DNA from: Chitinophaga sp. E66
Lineage (GTDB): Bacteria > Bacteroidota > Bacteroidia > Chitinophagales > Chitinophagaceae
DNA length: 64,000 nt
Assembly (NCBI GenBank): GCA_019285755.1
Contig: CP079103.1
Span: 186,001-250,000 of the forward strand
Reading direction: 5' to 3'
Position numbers and translations under genes: made by a program. The notes under the pieces were generated by a model. That model was not told the origin of the DNA and did not search any database. It saw nothing but the letters and a program-made list of their open reading frames with translations. Of this stretch, positions 21,150-31,891 are shown one piece after another (position 1 is the first letter of the stretch; each line of letters opens with the position of its first letter).

Positions 21150-21618
21150 TTCACCACCTTGTTGGCACAGGAGCTGCTGGCGAAGGCTTCCGGCTTGGCC
21201 TTGAAGGCGAAGCCCATGCCAGGATGTAGCCCATGGCTTCCCGCAGCGCCAGGTTGCTCTTGAACTGCGGATTGGTGTTGATGTCCGCATGTACTTCCAT
21301 GTCCACATCATAATCGGTGAACAGGTCGCACAGTTCATACGCGATCTCGATGCTGCGCGCCACCTCCACGAGCATCCGCTCCTTGATGGAGTAAACGTCC
21401 CGCGTTTTTTCGTTGTGAATGAACATGAACCCGCCGTGACCTTCCCGGAGGAAAACGATAACGGTGGCGAATTCCGTTTCCAGGCCCTTGACCTGTGAGT
21501 CGGTGCCGATGCAAACCTTTAAGCGGTGCCCGCATCCGGTTTCCCGGACGATGGCACGGCGCACTTCTTCCTTAATGGGCAGGTGAATGGGCTCACCATT
21601 GAATCTTCTCCATTTCAT
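21146..21618 (-). CDS. RNase H-like YkuK family protein
   Basis: About 157 residues with a lost base near 21225. The text ICIGTDSQ-like VCIGTDSQVKG, TEFATVIVFL, EVHADINTNPQFKSN and AMGYILAMGF matches the COG1978/YkuK group, predicted to have an RNase H-like fold with acidic catalytic residues (the Asp in GTDSQ and in HADIN). Its cellular role is unknown. The corrected frame ends NKVVN with a TAG that overlaps the stop codon of engB by four bases. Confidence 0.75.
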
Positions 21619-21794
21619 ACAGGAATGTTTTTACGGTAAAGCGTAAACGATGTGCCTTGCTGATAGTCTTTATGCCGGTCTTGCAGGGTTAACGGATGTA
21701 ATTGGAATTATCCGAATATACGAAAATAAACTGCAGCCGTAACTGTTCCGGCAACGGGAGAAGCGGTTTGGGGAAATTGTGTGGATTATGACAA

Positions 21795-22163
21795 TCAGTA
21801 TTGTCCGGTGCTTAGGAGCACGAGCGTGCAGGCTTCCTGCGGGATGATATTGTTCTCTCGCGCGAGGGCTTCCAGCTCCGGGTTTTCGGTGCCGGGATTG
21901 AAGATGATCCTTTTGGGTTTGAGGCTAAGGATATAATCGTAGTACTGCACCTGGTTCATGGGATTGAGGTACAGGGTCACCGTATCCACGCCGGTCAGCG
22001 CCGGGTGCTCTTCCAGGATGGGCGTATCGCCGACGCTGCCGGCACGTTTGCCGATGGCCGTAACCGGGTGGCCGTGCGCCCGCAGGCGGGTAACGGCGAG
22101 GTATCCGTATCGTTGAGGATTGGGCGAAGCGCCGAGCACTACCGTGTGTTTAGGTGTAGCCAT
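21795..22163 (-). CDS. CoA-binding domain protein (YccU-like)
   Basis: 122 residues, intact. The Rossmann-like CoA-binding fold shows in VVLGASPNPQRYGYLAVTRL, GHPVTAIGKRAG, VDTVTLYLNP and KRIIFNPGTENPELE. This is the stand-alone form of the domain found in succinyl-CoA synthetase alpha; its role is unclear. The gene is monocistronic with TAACTTTG four bases before the ATG. Confidence 0.85.
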   Translation of the reverse strand: MATPKHTVVLGASPNPQRYGYLAVTRLRAHGHPVTAIGKRAGSVGDTPILEEHPALTGVDTVTLYLNPMNQVQYYDYILSLKPKRIIFNPGTENPELEALARENNIIPQEACTLVLLSTGQY

Positions 22164-22167
22164 ACTG

Positions 22168-22175
22168 CAAAGTTA
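22168..22175 (-). promoter_or_regulatory. Leaderless promoter box of the CoA-binding gene
   Basis: TAACTTTG on the minus strand, four bases before the ATG at 22163. Confidence 0.6.
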
Positions 22176-22258
22176 AGGTTCCGGTGATTGGCGCGCAAAA
22201 GTTGTACCACCTCTACACCAGGTGGTATCGCTTCCGCGGTAACGCCCCTTAATCTGCC

Positions 22259-23158
22259 TCAAAGCCCCTCCAGCCCGGGATACCTGAACATATAACCGGC
22301 CTCCAGCGCGCGGGTCGGTATTACCCACCTGCTTTTCAGCAACAGCTCCGTTTCCGTGCCAACAACAGCCGCACCGATCTTTAGCATCCAGGCGGGAGCG
22401 GGAAGACCAAAATAATGACCGCATACTTTCCGTAACGTCGTCGTGAAGCCCCGGTTATCGGTGGGTTCGGGAGAACTGCAATTATATGTGCCGCTGCACC
22501 GGGATGTTCTATGAAATATTCGATATACCCGCCACATCGGCGATATGCACCCAGCTGAACTTTTGTTTCCCGCTACCCTGGTGCCCGCCCAGCCCAAACT
22601 TTAAAAGGTTCATGTAAGGCTCCATCACCCCGCCCTGCGGCCCCAGCACGATCGCCATCCGCAACGCGATCTTTCTCGTCCGGGGCGTTTCCTGACGGTT
22701 AAAGACACTTTCCCAGCGCTGGCATACCTGCACGGAAAAGTCATCGTGGAACTCGCCGTTGTATTCGTCCATGGGCCTGTCTTCAGCATGCCGGTATATC
22801 GTGGCAGACGCGGAATTGATCCACAGTGCGGGCGGGCGCTTGCAACTGCGGACCGCCTCCCCAGCACCTCGGTGCTGTTCGTCCTGCTATCGAAGATTTC
22901 CGCCTTATTAGCGGCGGTATACCGGCAGTTCACGCTCTTGCCACACAGGTTCAACAATAGATCCGCGCCCTCCAGGACGGCCGCCCACTCGCCCAGTGTA
23001 GCGCCGTCCCAACTGAGGTACCGGATATTGCCAGTCGCCGCGGGCGCCGGCCGCTGCCGGGTCAGTACAACGATGAAGTTGTTCGCTCCCCATTCCTCCA
23101 CCAGTCCCTTCCCGACAAAACCGGCGCCGCCGGCGATGACAATATGTTTATGTTTCAT
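22259..23158 (-). CDS. TIGR01777-type NAD-dependent epimerase/dehydratase
   Basis: About 300 residues, with frameshifts near 22860 and 22515. It is an SDR-family protein: cofactor loop IAGGAGFVGKGLVEEW, then DLLLNLCGKSVNCRYT, SASATIYRH with the Tyr/Lys region, and IALRMAIVLGPQGG. The C-terminal half ends YMFRYPGLEGL, typical of this subfamily (E. coli YfcH is a relative). The substrate is unknown. It lies 75 bases downstream of the GbsR regulator gene on the same strand, so cotranscription is possible. Confidence 0.82.
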
Positions 23159-23233
23159 TGTTTTAGAAATTTCTGAAAGTTTAGAAATATATAGGTATAG
23201 TAATACAGGTGCCGTGGAACGAAACATTAAAAA

Positions 23234-23737
23234 TCAGCGGATCACTTTCATGAGGGTACTGTAGAACCAGTTCTCCTCCGACTTGATGAACGCGTTGAGC
23301 GCAGCATCTGTCTGGTGCGCGAACTTTTGGATGTTCTGCATGGTTTCACGGAAAGCACGGACGTGCTTGTCTTTCTGGTCGCCTTCCACTTTACTCAGTT
23401 GCAGCAGGACTTTCAAGATCGGATCCAGCTCGCGTTTCTTCCGCTCCTGGCAATGGCAGTCCCAACTTTCCAGATATCTTTCTCGGCCACGAAGAATTCC
23501 TTCCTTTCGCCGGGTACGAGCACTTTTCCACGATTCCCCAGTTCATCAGTTCCCGCACGTTCATGTTCACATTCCCGCGCGAGATGTCGAGGCCGGCCAT
23601 AATATCTTCGGCGCTCATAGGCTCGGGAGCGATCAGCAGCAGCGCGTGTATCTGGGCCATGGTCCGGTTAACGCCCCACTGGGCGCCCAGCAAACCCAGG
23701 TCTGAATAAACTGCGCTTTGGCTTCTGGCAATTTCAT
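23234..23737 (-). CDS. GbsR/MarR-type transcriptional regulator
   Basis: About 167 residues after correcting lost bases near 23715, 23500 and 23450. The winged-helix region shows as GVNRTMAQIHALLLI, MSAEDIMAGLDISRGNVNMNVRELMNWGIVEK; the C-terminus is a helical dimerisation part (QLSKVEGDQKDKHVRAFRE). GbsR-like proteins control osmolyte and efflux genes in other bacteria; the target here is unknown. The start ATG at 23737 gives the family-typical MKLPEAKAQFIQTW, and the promoter box TACATTTG ends four bases before it. Confidence 0.82.
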
Positions 23738-23741
23738 ATAC

Positions 23742-23749
23742 CAAATGTA
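23742..23749 (-). promoter_or_regulatory. Leaderless promoter box of gbsR-like gene
   Basis: TACATTTG on the minus strand, four bases before the ATG at 23737; it also decides that start. Confidence 0.6.
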
Positions 23750-23910
23750 GGGTAAGTTATTGAACTTTCAAAACTATTTGAAAATTAAAGGCGCGTGGTA
23801 ATGGGGACTATGCCGTGTATACGGCGTTTTTCTTTGGCGATGGGGGCAGGGATTAGTTTTGAGCTGTTCATTATCGGATTGCCAGGGAGATTTGTCATGA
23901 GAATTGTCAT

Positions 23911-24053
23911 CTAACCGTATTGTAACCGTATTGAAACCGTATTAAAACAGTACGCTAACAGTATTCTAACCGTATTGTAACCGTATCAGAACCGTATGGG
24001 GTTCGTATGGGATTAGTAAGGGCCCGGCAGGTATACCGCATGGATACGATAGT
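23911..24053. repeat. 11-nt phased array B
   Basis: Thirteen successive 11-nt segments in one register; the first eight follow (c/g)TAACCGTATT closely, the last five drift (GGGTTCGTATG, GGATTAGTAAG, TATACCGCATG) but keep the phase. It lies between the pdhC terminator and the gbsR promoter. The pair CTAACAGTATT-CTAAC closely resembles CTAACAGCATA-CTAAC in array D. Confidence 0.85.
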
Positions 24054-24078
24054 AGTAAGCTCTTTGACATATGGGATT

Positions 24079-24109
24079 AAAAAAGCGCCTCCCGGTAGGG
24101 GAGGCGCTG
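24079..24109 (-). terminator. Terminator after pdhC
   Basis: AGCGCCTCCC (24084-24093) pairs with GGGAGGCGCT ending at 24109; on the minus strand six T follow. Confidence 0.85.
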
Positions 24110-24132
24110 TATGGCAGTAGATTCTTTTCTGG

Positions 24133-25773
24133 TTATACCAGCATGTTCACCGGGTTCTCCAGGAAGTTCTTCACGGTAACGAGGAAACGTGCGCCCACTG
24201 CGCCGTCCACCGTACGGTGGTCGCAGCTGAGGGTTACTTTCATTACGTTGGTGGTCTTGAACTGTCCTTGTCGGCTACCACGATCTCTTTGATCGCGCCT
24301 ACGGCGAGGATCGCGGAGTCGGGGAGTTGATGATGGCGGTAAACTCTTCGATACCCATCATACCCAGGTTGGAAACCGTGAAGGTATTACCGGCGTAGTC
24401 GTTGGGCTGGAGTTTCTTGTTCTTTGCTTTATCGGCCAGGGATTTCGCTTCGGCAGCGATCTGGGAGAAGCTTTTCTGGTCAGCGAAGCGGATCACGGGA
24501 ACGATCAGCCCTTCTTCCACGGCAACGGCGGAGCCGATGTGGATGTGCTGGTTGTAACGGATCACATCGCCTCTCCAGCTGCTGTTCACGTCAGGATGCT
24601 GGCGGAGGGCCATCGCGCAGGCTTTGATGACCATATCGTTGAAGGAAACCTTTGCAGGGGAGATTTTATTGATCGCTTCGCGTGCTGCCATGGCGTTGTC
24701 CATGTTGATTTCCATGGTCAGGTAGAAGTGCGGCGCCTGGAATTTGCTTTCGCTCAGGCGGCGGGCGATGGCCTTGCGCATCTGGCTAACAGGCACTTCA
24801 TTGAAGCTTTCCTGGCCAACGGGGGCAAAGGCGGCCACTTGCGGAGCGGGCGCACCAGCTGCGGAGCGGCTGCGGGGGCTGCGGCAGGAGCGGCTTTACC
24901 GGGAACGAAGGCGTCTACGTCGCGTTTCACGATGCGGCCATTGTCTCCGGAACCTGTCACCTGGTTGATATCGATGCCTTTATCTTCTGCGAGTTTGCGC
25001 GCGAGGGGAGAAGCTTTCACGCGGCCGTCTGCGGAAGCGGCGGCTGCTGCGGGGCTTCCGCGGCGGGAGCGGATGCTGCGGGGCGGCAGTTTGGGCTGCC
25101 GCGGCAGGTGTGGCTCCGCCGGAGGTCTCGGCGGCGAGGATGGCATCCACATTGGTGCCTTTCTTGCCAACGATGGCGATAATTCCGTTCACTTTGGCAA
25201 CTTCGCCTTCGGGAATGCCAATGTGCAACAGGGTTCCGTCGGCATATCCGATAACTTCCATGGTAGCCTTATCGGTTTCCACTTCAGCGAGAACGTCATC
25301 AGATTTTACGGTGTCGCCCACTTTCTTATTCCATGCCACGATCTTTCCTTCGGTCATGGTATCGCTCAGGAGCGGCATGCGGATCACGGTAGCGTCTTTC
25401 AGTGCTGCGTCCAGCGCGCCTTTGTCAACGGCAGGAGCTGCTGCGGCTGCGGGAGCGGCTGCTTCGGCTTTAGGGGCGGGAGCTGCTGCTGCGGCTTGTG
25501 CGCCACCATTACCCAGGAGGGATTTGAAATCTTCCCCGGGCTTACCGATGATGGCGATGATCTCATTCACCTTCGCGGCTTTTCCTTTTCTACGCCAATG
25601 TATAAAACGGTTCCGTCCACGTATGGCATAACCTCCATGGTGGCCTTGTCGGTCTCCACTTCAGCAATTACATCGTCCGATTTTACGGTGTCGCCTACCT
25701 TTTTATGCCATTCCGCGATCACCCCTTCTGTCATCGTATCACTTAAAAGGGGCATTCTGATAACTTCTGCCAT
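24133..25773 (-). CDS. pdhC: Pyruvate dehydrogenase E2 (dihydrolipoamide acetyltransferase)
   Basis: About 546 residues, broken by lost bases near 25570, 25055, 24860, 24310 and 24265. It transfers the acetyl group from lipoamide to CoA and forms the core of the complex. Two lipoyl domains in tandem each carry ETDKATMEV with the lipoylated Lys (residues about 43 and 175), joined by Ala/Pro linkers; a peripheral-subunit-binding domain follows ([28 protein letters not shown]); the catalytic domain ends with [14 protein letters not shown], containing the His and Asp of the active site. The linker text and the [13 protein letters not shown] binding domain favour pyruvate over 2-oxoglutarate dehydrogenase. 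E1 and E3 are not in the window. Confidence 0.93.
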
Positions 25774-25795
25774 AGTGTTTCTTCGAAATTTTGCC

Positions 25796-25827
25796 CAAAC
25801 CTACAAGTTTTTGCGCAAAAACGCAAA
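25796..25827 (-). promoter_or_regulatory. Promoter of pdhC
   Basis: On the minus strand TTTG (25827-25824), a 20-bp spacer and TAGGTTTG (25803-25796), with the ATG 22 bases further on. A good match to the Bacteroidota consensus. Confidence 0.65.
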
Positions 25828-25879
25828 GGATGCAGTGTCGGGGAGTTTAAAAATAGTCGTTCCCAATAGGGATGTTACG

Positions 25880-27745
25880 TTAAAAATCGAGTTCCATGTT
25901 GAGCCTTTCCCTCAATTCCTTTACAGGGGTATTTTTCCATCATCCGTACAAATTGTTCCTTGCTGGAGAGGGGCACGGGGCCGGTATCTACCTCCGACTG
26001 GCGGGATTCGTCGAGCGCTAGGTGAGGATCAGGTCCTTATTCCGGAATTTCTGCTTGAAGAACTCGGATATTTCGAGCTTTTCTTCTTCCATGAACCGGT
26101 ACTGCACGATGTTCCGGCTGGTGATCCTGATCTCTTCGGGGCCCAGCAGCTCGGTTTGGGCCAGCTGCAGGTTGCCTACTACGGTCATTTTATTGGCCTG
26201 GCGGAAGCGGTCGATGAACTCGTCCCAGTAAACGGCTACTGCTCCCGCTGTAAGGGGATAGCGTCTTTCACCTCGGTCGTGGCGTTCTGCGCTTTGGCCG
26301 CCAGGGCTTCTTTCATGGCTGCCAGGCCGGTCAGCAGGCCGGGGCGCTCCGTTGCCGGGCGCCGGTGTGGCGGGTGCTGCGGGCCTGGGCGCGCTTCCGT
26401 GGCCGGTGAATGCATGCCCGCTGCCGGTTGGGCAACAGGCGCTGGCTGGGGAGGGGCCGGAACGGGAGCGGTTGCGGGCCTTGCGGCGCCGGATTCTATG
26501 GTCAGTTTCGGCTCAGGAGGCGTGATCGTCTTGCTGGTGGCCGGTTTTCCGTAGATCGGCACGGGCAGGGGGCTCTCAGCCGCATGGGGCTCCCTTCAGG
26601 AATCAAGTTTTTTTACCACTTCGCCCGTCTGTTCGTTGCTTACGAGCGTAACGGCCTGCTGCAGGTAACACAGCCGGATGAGGGCCATTTCCACATGCAG
26701 ACGCTTATTGCGGGCCATGCGGTAGCCGATCTCGGTGTCGTTCAGCAATTGCAGGGCCGTCACGATGAAGGGAGCGCTCAGGCGCCCGCTCATCTGGCGG
26801 TAGCGGTCTTTCAGGTTGGCAGAGACTTCCATGAGGTGGAGTACCTTTTCGTCCTTGCAAACCAGGAGGTTACGCAGGAACTCGGCCAGGCCGCCCAGGA
26901 AGTTGTCGCCCTCAAAACCCTTCTGAAGGATCTCGTCGAATATCAGCAGCGAGCCGGCAATATCCTGGTTCAGCACGCCTTCCATGATCCGGAAGAAGTA
27001 GTCGTAGTCGAGGATATTGAGGTGCTCGAGGGTATTTTGATAAGTGAGTTGCCCGCCGGTGAAGCTGACGATCTTGTCGAGCGTACTGAGGAGTCGCGCA
27101 TACAGCCATCGGTCTTTTGGGCGATGAGGTGCAGGGCGTCAGGCTCGGCGGAGAGGTGCTCTTTGGTGACGATGGTCTGCAGGTGGTCTACCGTGTCCTG
27201 GATGGTAATACGGCGGAAGTCGAAGATCTGGCACCGGGATAGGATGGTGGGGAGGATCTTGTGCTTTTCGGTAGTGGCAAGGATGAAGATGGCATATGAT
27301 GGCGGCTCTTCGAGCGTTTTCAGGAACGCGTTGAAGGCCGACGAGCTGAGCATGTGCACCTCATCTATGATATATATCTTGTATTTACCGGCCTGGGGAG
27401 CAAAGCGAACCTGGTCTACCAGGGTCCGGATATCGTCTACGGAGTTGTTGGACGCGGCATCCAGCTCGTGGATGTTGAACGAGGCGCCGTCGTTGAAAGT
27501 GCGGCAGGAGTTGCACTGGTCGCACGCTTCGCCATCCGGCTGGAGGTTCTCGCAGTTGATGGTCTTGGCGAGGATCCTGGCACAGGTGGTCTTACCAACA
27601 CCCCGGGTCCGCAAAACAGGAAGGCATGCGCCAGCTGGTTGTTGCGGATGGCATTTTTAAGGGTAGTGGTGATGTGGGCTTGCCCTACCACCGTCGAGAA
27701 GTTCTGCGGGCGGTATTTACGGGCGGATACAATAAAATTTTCCAT
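25880..27745 (-). CDS. dnaX: DNA polymerase III subunit gamma/tau
   Basis: About 621 residues. It is the clamp-loader ATPase. The start MENFIVSARKYRPQ, Walker A RGVGKTTCARIL (corrected near 27600), zinc site CENLQPDGEACDQCNSC, Walker B IYIIDEVHMLS and sensor ILATTEKHKI are clear. Domain III ends VVKKLDS, then a Pro/Ala-rich linker leads to the tau-type C-terminus ending NMELDF. Frames change near 27085, 26245, 26025 and 25925. At 26609-26615 a run of seven A precedes an in-frame TGA (26596-26598), exactly where gamma and tau diverge in other bacteria. A GGAAAGGAG ribosome-binding sequence stands 11 bases before the ATG, unlike most neighbours. Confidence 0.9.
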
Positions 27746-27813
27746 GATGGGAGTCGCTCCTTTCCAAAAGCCGAAAGTAACGCAAAAAACAGGAAGTAAA
27801 AAGTAGGAAAGGA

Positions 27814-27836
27814 AAACCGGCCATAGTGGCCGGTTT
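27814..27836 (-). terminator. Terminator after the GNAT-like gene
   Basis: AAACCGGCCA and TGGCCGGTTT form a perfect 10-bp stem with a three-base loop, ten bases downstream of the GNAT-like stop; the minus-strand continuation is T-rich. It separates that gene from dnaX. Confidence 0.75.
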
Positions 27837-27845
27837 GATAAAATT

Positions 27846-29017
27846 CTATTGTACCAGGGGTGTCGCTTAAACTCCCGCTTCCGGTCAAAAAGGTACCGGT
27901 AAGTGGTCAGTTTCCGGGTATGGAACCCGCCGAGGCTTTCGGCAACATTCAGCATTTTGGGATTCCAGTCGCCTACCCATTGCATTTCGTAATCATCGTA
28001 CCGCTTCCGGCCCTGGATCACCTTTGCCCCTTCCACGATCATATAAGAGTCCACCCCTTGCCCTGGAATTCCGGAACCACCCCGAAGACGATCCCGGTAA
28101 ACTTCCGGCAGGCGCCGGTATACTTCAGCCAGAGGAACTGCAGCTTCTGCAACAGGCCGAACTTGCCGCCCATGTGCTTGAAATACTGGTTAAGGTCGGG
28201 CAGGTTGAGCCAACATGCAACCGGTTCTTCGTTATGATAAACGAACCAAACCACCTCTTCGTCCATCACCGGCTTCATTTTTCTGAATAACAGCACGGCC
28301 TGCTCCTTGCCCATTTCTTTATTCCCTCCGTGGCCTGCCCAGGCTTTGTTGTATACGGTCACGAAATCACCGGCAAACTTTTCAAGCTGGTCCTTCTTCA
28401 GGTGCCGTGCCTTAAAGGCCGGGTCTGCCGCGATGGCCGCATGACGGGCATGGAATTTAGATTTCAGCGTGGTTCCCTGTACATCCAGCCCAAAGCATAT
28501 CTGGTGGAAAAACGGAAGGAACCCGTAGGTTTCGAACAGTTGCTGGTAATAAGGCGGGTTGTAGTTCATCCCGAAGGGCGGATTTACATATCCGGCTACC
28601 TGCAATCCCCACCAGCGGTCGCGGTCGCCGAAATTGATGGGGCCGTCCATCGCTTCCATGCCTCTTTCCGCCAGCCAGGACCTCGCGGTATCGAACAGGA
28701 GGTTGGCGGCCTGCTGGTCGTTGATGCAGTCGAAGAAACCACAGCCGCCCACGGGGAACTCGTCGCCCGCCGACTTATATCTTTTATTGACAAATGCCGC
28801 GATGCGGCCGATCAACCGGCCCGATCCGTCTTCCAGGATCCAGCGGGTAGCCTCCCGAAGCGGAAGGTCTTATTCTTCTCCGGGTTGAAAACATCTTCAA
28901 TGTCTTTATCCAATGGCTGGATCCATCCTTCCTTATCCCGGTTCAGCTGCACGTGCACTGGAGGAATGCCCGCGCCGTTTTTTCGTCTTTTACAGGTATA
29001 ATTTTCATTTCGGCCAT
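27846..29017 (-). CDS. GNAT-like N-acyltransferase protein
   Basis: About 390 residues after corrections near 28960, 28855, 28050 and 27862. The N-terminal half begins MAEMKIIPVKDEKTARAF and contains GRLIGRIAAFVNKRY and a conserved-looking block MDGPINFGDRDRWWG; the second half has EEVVWFVYHNEEPVACWLNLPDLN and a GNAT-type loop VVPEFQGKG. This double acyl-CoA-N-acyltransferase layout is frequent in Bacteroidota proteins of unassigned function. The corrected C-terminus is KRHPLVQ. The promoter TATTTTTG lies five bases before the ATG. Confidence 0.65.
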
Positions 29018-29022
29018 GGGTG

Positions 29023-29030
29023 CAAAAATA
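29023..29030 (-). promoter_or_regulatory. Leaderless promoter box of the GNAT-like gene
   Basis: TATTTTTG on the minus strand, five bases before the ATG at 29017. Confidence 0.55.
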
Positions 29031-29294
29031 AAATATATTGGAATCCGTTATTCATCCGGGCAATTTTTGATGAGCAAAGTAGGAGAAAACGATTTCGCCC
29101 CGCATAAATCCCTTTTGAAAATGCAAACTTATCGCTTAATAACAATTAACGTTTCGTTTAGCTTTCCCCGTTATTTTTATGGAATAACAGAACCCGTGCA
29201 TCCCGTTAAAGCCACTGAGCCTGGCTGTCGCAATTGATACCTGAACTATACAACTCAGCATTATACCCTTGACTCATACCTTACACGCACCGTT

Positions 29295-30540
29295 ATGCTA
29301 AAAAGAAATGGTGGCTCTTCGCCGCACTCCTGTTTGTTTGTGCCTTGGTAGGCTTTTTCGTTTTCGGGAAGAAAGCCGAAGGCCCCGGCGCCCGGGTCTC
29401 CGTCAAAAAGATTTATTCCGCGATGTAGTGGCCAGCCCCGGTGAGCTCATGGCCGAAAACACCGTCTACATCCAGGGCCCGCCGCTCCAGTCGAACCAGA
29501 TATATGAAGATGTCAAAATTCAGGATATGGTGGCCGAGGGCATTACCGTGAAAGAAGGAGATTATATCGCCACACTGGACCCCGCCGTCGTGAATAAAAA
29601 GATCGGGGACGTGAGCATGGAACTGGACCGGGCTACCACCACCCTTTCCCAAACCGCGCTGGACACCACGCTCCAGCTCCGCGAATCCCGCGACGCCATC
29701 ACGAATATGGTCTTTTCCCTCGAGCAGAAGGAAATCGCCCTTCAATTGAGCAAATACGAACCGCCCGCCACCATCCGCCAGGCAGAACTGGATCTCGATA
29801 AAGCCCGCCGGGACCTCCAGCAACTGGAAGAAAAACATAAGATCAAGGTAAGGCAAAGCATCGCCAGGATGGAACAGGCCAACCGCGATGTAGCCCGTCA
29901 TCAAAAGAACCTCAATAATCTCGAAGAGCTGAAAGGCAAGTTTGTCATCAAAGCACCGAAAAACGGGCTGCTGGTGTATGTGAACGACTGGTCGCAGGGC
30001 GGGAAGAAGAAATCCGGGTCAACGATCCGCAGCTGGGACCCCAACCTGGCCATGCTCCCCGATCTCTCCAGCATGCTTTCCAAAACCTATATCAACGAAG
30101 TAGATATCAGTAAGATCAAGAAAGGCCAGAAAGTATCTATGGGGCTCGACGCCTTCCCGGAGGTAAAGCTCTCCGGCATCGTCAGCTCCGTGGCCAATAT
30201 CGGCGAGAACAGGCCCGGCTCCAATGCCAAGGTGTTCGAGGTAATGATCAAGCTGGAGAAAGTAGATTCCATCCTCAAACCCGGGATGACCACTTCCAAT
30301 AATATCCTCATCAACGAAGTACCCAATAAGATGACCATTCCGCTGGAAAGTGTTTTCAGCGAAAAGTCGAAGAGTTATGTTTACCTCCGCAAAGGCGCCG
30401 CCATCGAGAAACGCGAAGTGTTACTGGGTAAGAGCAACGACGAGGTCGTGATCGTGGAAAAAGGACTGGAGGCAGGAGATGAGATCTTCATGTCGGAGCC
30501 CGCATCGGCCAAAGATAATTCCATCGTCCCCATCAAATAA
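29295..30540 (+). CDS. Periplasmic adaptor (membrane-fusion) protein
   Basis: About 415 residues of the HlyD/MacA adaptor type. A single N-terminal membrane anchor (WWLFAALLFVCALVGFFVFG) is seen once a lost A near 29305 is restored; another shift lies near 29407. Then come a first lipoyl half (GITVKEGDYIATLDP), a long coiled-coil hairpin of about 110 residues (LDRATTTLSQTAL to LNNLEELKGKFVI), the second lipoyl half (IKAPKNGLLVYV), and a beta-barrel and membrane-proximal part (VDISKIKKGQKV, LKPGMTTSNNILI). It would bridge the inner-membrane permease and TolC-like protein of the next two genes. First gene of a three-gene operon. Confidence 0.85.
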
Positions 30541-30557
30541 CCCCAAAAACGCCACAC

Positions 30558-31891
30558 ATGCAGCAATTATGGGGTACCCGTAATAGTAATAACCTGCGCA
30601 TTGCGCTGGATTCCCTCGTGGCCAACCGGCTGCGGTCGTTCCTCACAGCCCTGGGCATCATCTTCGGCGTGGGCGCCGTGATCGCCATGCTCGCCATCGG
30701 CCGGGGCGCGAAGGAGGAGATCATGAACCAGATGAAACTGGTGGGGGTGAATAACATCGTCATCAAGCCCGTCACCGAAAAGAAGGAGGAGGAAGAGAAG
30801 GAAGGTACGGAGGAAAAGAAGGCCGGTCAGCAGGAGAAGAAACAAAAGTTCTCTAAAGGCCTCAGCCTGGCAGATGCGCATTCTATCCTGAAAATGGTGC
30901 CCACCGTGGAAGCCATCAGCGCGGAAATGATCCTGGAGCAGGATATCATTTACAAAAGCAAAAGTAAAAAACTGAAGACCGTGGGCGTGGAGCCTTCGTT
31001 CTTTGCACTCAATAATATAGGGCTTTCGGAAGGCCGGATGTTCAATGCAGAGCAGCTGGCAAAGGGCGATGGCGTATGTATTATCGGCGCCGGTGTGAAG
31101 CGGAAGTTCTTCCTGTCGGAAGATCCCATCGGCAAGGATATCAAATGCGGGCAGCAATGGCTACGCGTGGTGGGGGTGACGGACGAAAAGCTCATAAGCA
31201 GCGCCACCAAGGAGAATCTCGGTATCCGTGACTACAACATGGATGTTTACATCCCCATCCAGACGGCCGTGCTCCGCTATCGCAACCCCGCCTTCCGGAT
31301 CTCGGAAAACCGCTGGGAACGGGATGATAACCCTCCGCCGGTCCACCAGCTGGATCAGCTCATCGTCAAAGTCCGCGACCCGGAACAGCTTACCGAATCG
31401 GCAGGTATCATCAGCCGCATGCTCAAGCGCCGGCATTCTGAAGTGGAAGATTTCGAAGTAACCATCCCGGAGCAGTTGCTGAAGCAGCAACAGAAAACGA
31501 AGGATGTGTTCAATATCGTGCTGAGCGCCATCGCAGGTATCTCCCTGCTGGTAGGTGGCATAGGGATCATGAACATCATGCTGGCCTCCGTGCTGGAACG
31601 AACCAAAGAGATCGGCATCCGCATGGCGCTGGGCGCGCAGAAAAGCGACATCGTCATGCAGTTCCTGTTCGAAGCCGTACTTATCAGTCTTTGCGGCGGT
31701 TTCATCGGTATCCTGCTCGGCGTTTCCGGCGCCTATTTCGTCGATAAGGTCGCCGATATCAAGACCATCATTTCCGCAATTTCCATCCTGTTATCCTTTG
31801 TGCTGGCATCTTCCGTGGGCCTCATCTTCGGGATCTCTCCGCCCGGAAAGCTGCCAACCAGAACCCAATCGAATGTTTACGCCATGCTTAA
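30558..31891 (+). CDS. MacB-type ABC transporter permease
   Basis: About 444 residues. Typical MacB architecture: first membrane span RSFLTALGIIFGVGAVIAMLA, a large periplasmic domain, and three C-terminal spans (GISLLVGGIGIMNIMLASVL with the family motif ERTKEIGIRMALGAQ, then LCGGFIGILLGVSGAYF and a last span). No ATPase domain is fused. A highly charged stretch at residues about 74-100 (EKKEEEEKEGTEEKK) interrupts the periplasmic domain. One C lost near 31848 hides the true end NPIECLRHA; the corrected stop at 31889-31891 overlaps the ATG of the TolC gene, which starts at 31884. Confidence 0.87.

Noticed and set aside
23911..24053. Arrays considered as CRISPR
   Set aside because: Units are 11 nt with no spacers and no cas genes nearby.
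24539..26554. 671-residue open frame on the plus strand
   Set aside because: It is the antisense shadow of pdhC and dnaX; the Ala/Pro-rich GC-rich coding text leaves the opposite strand open.
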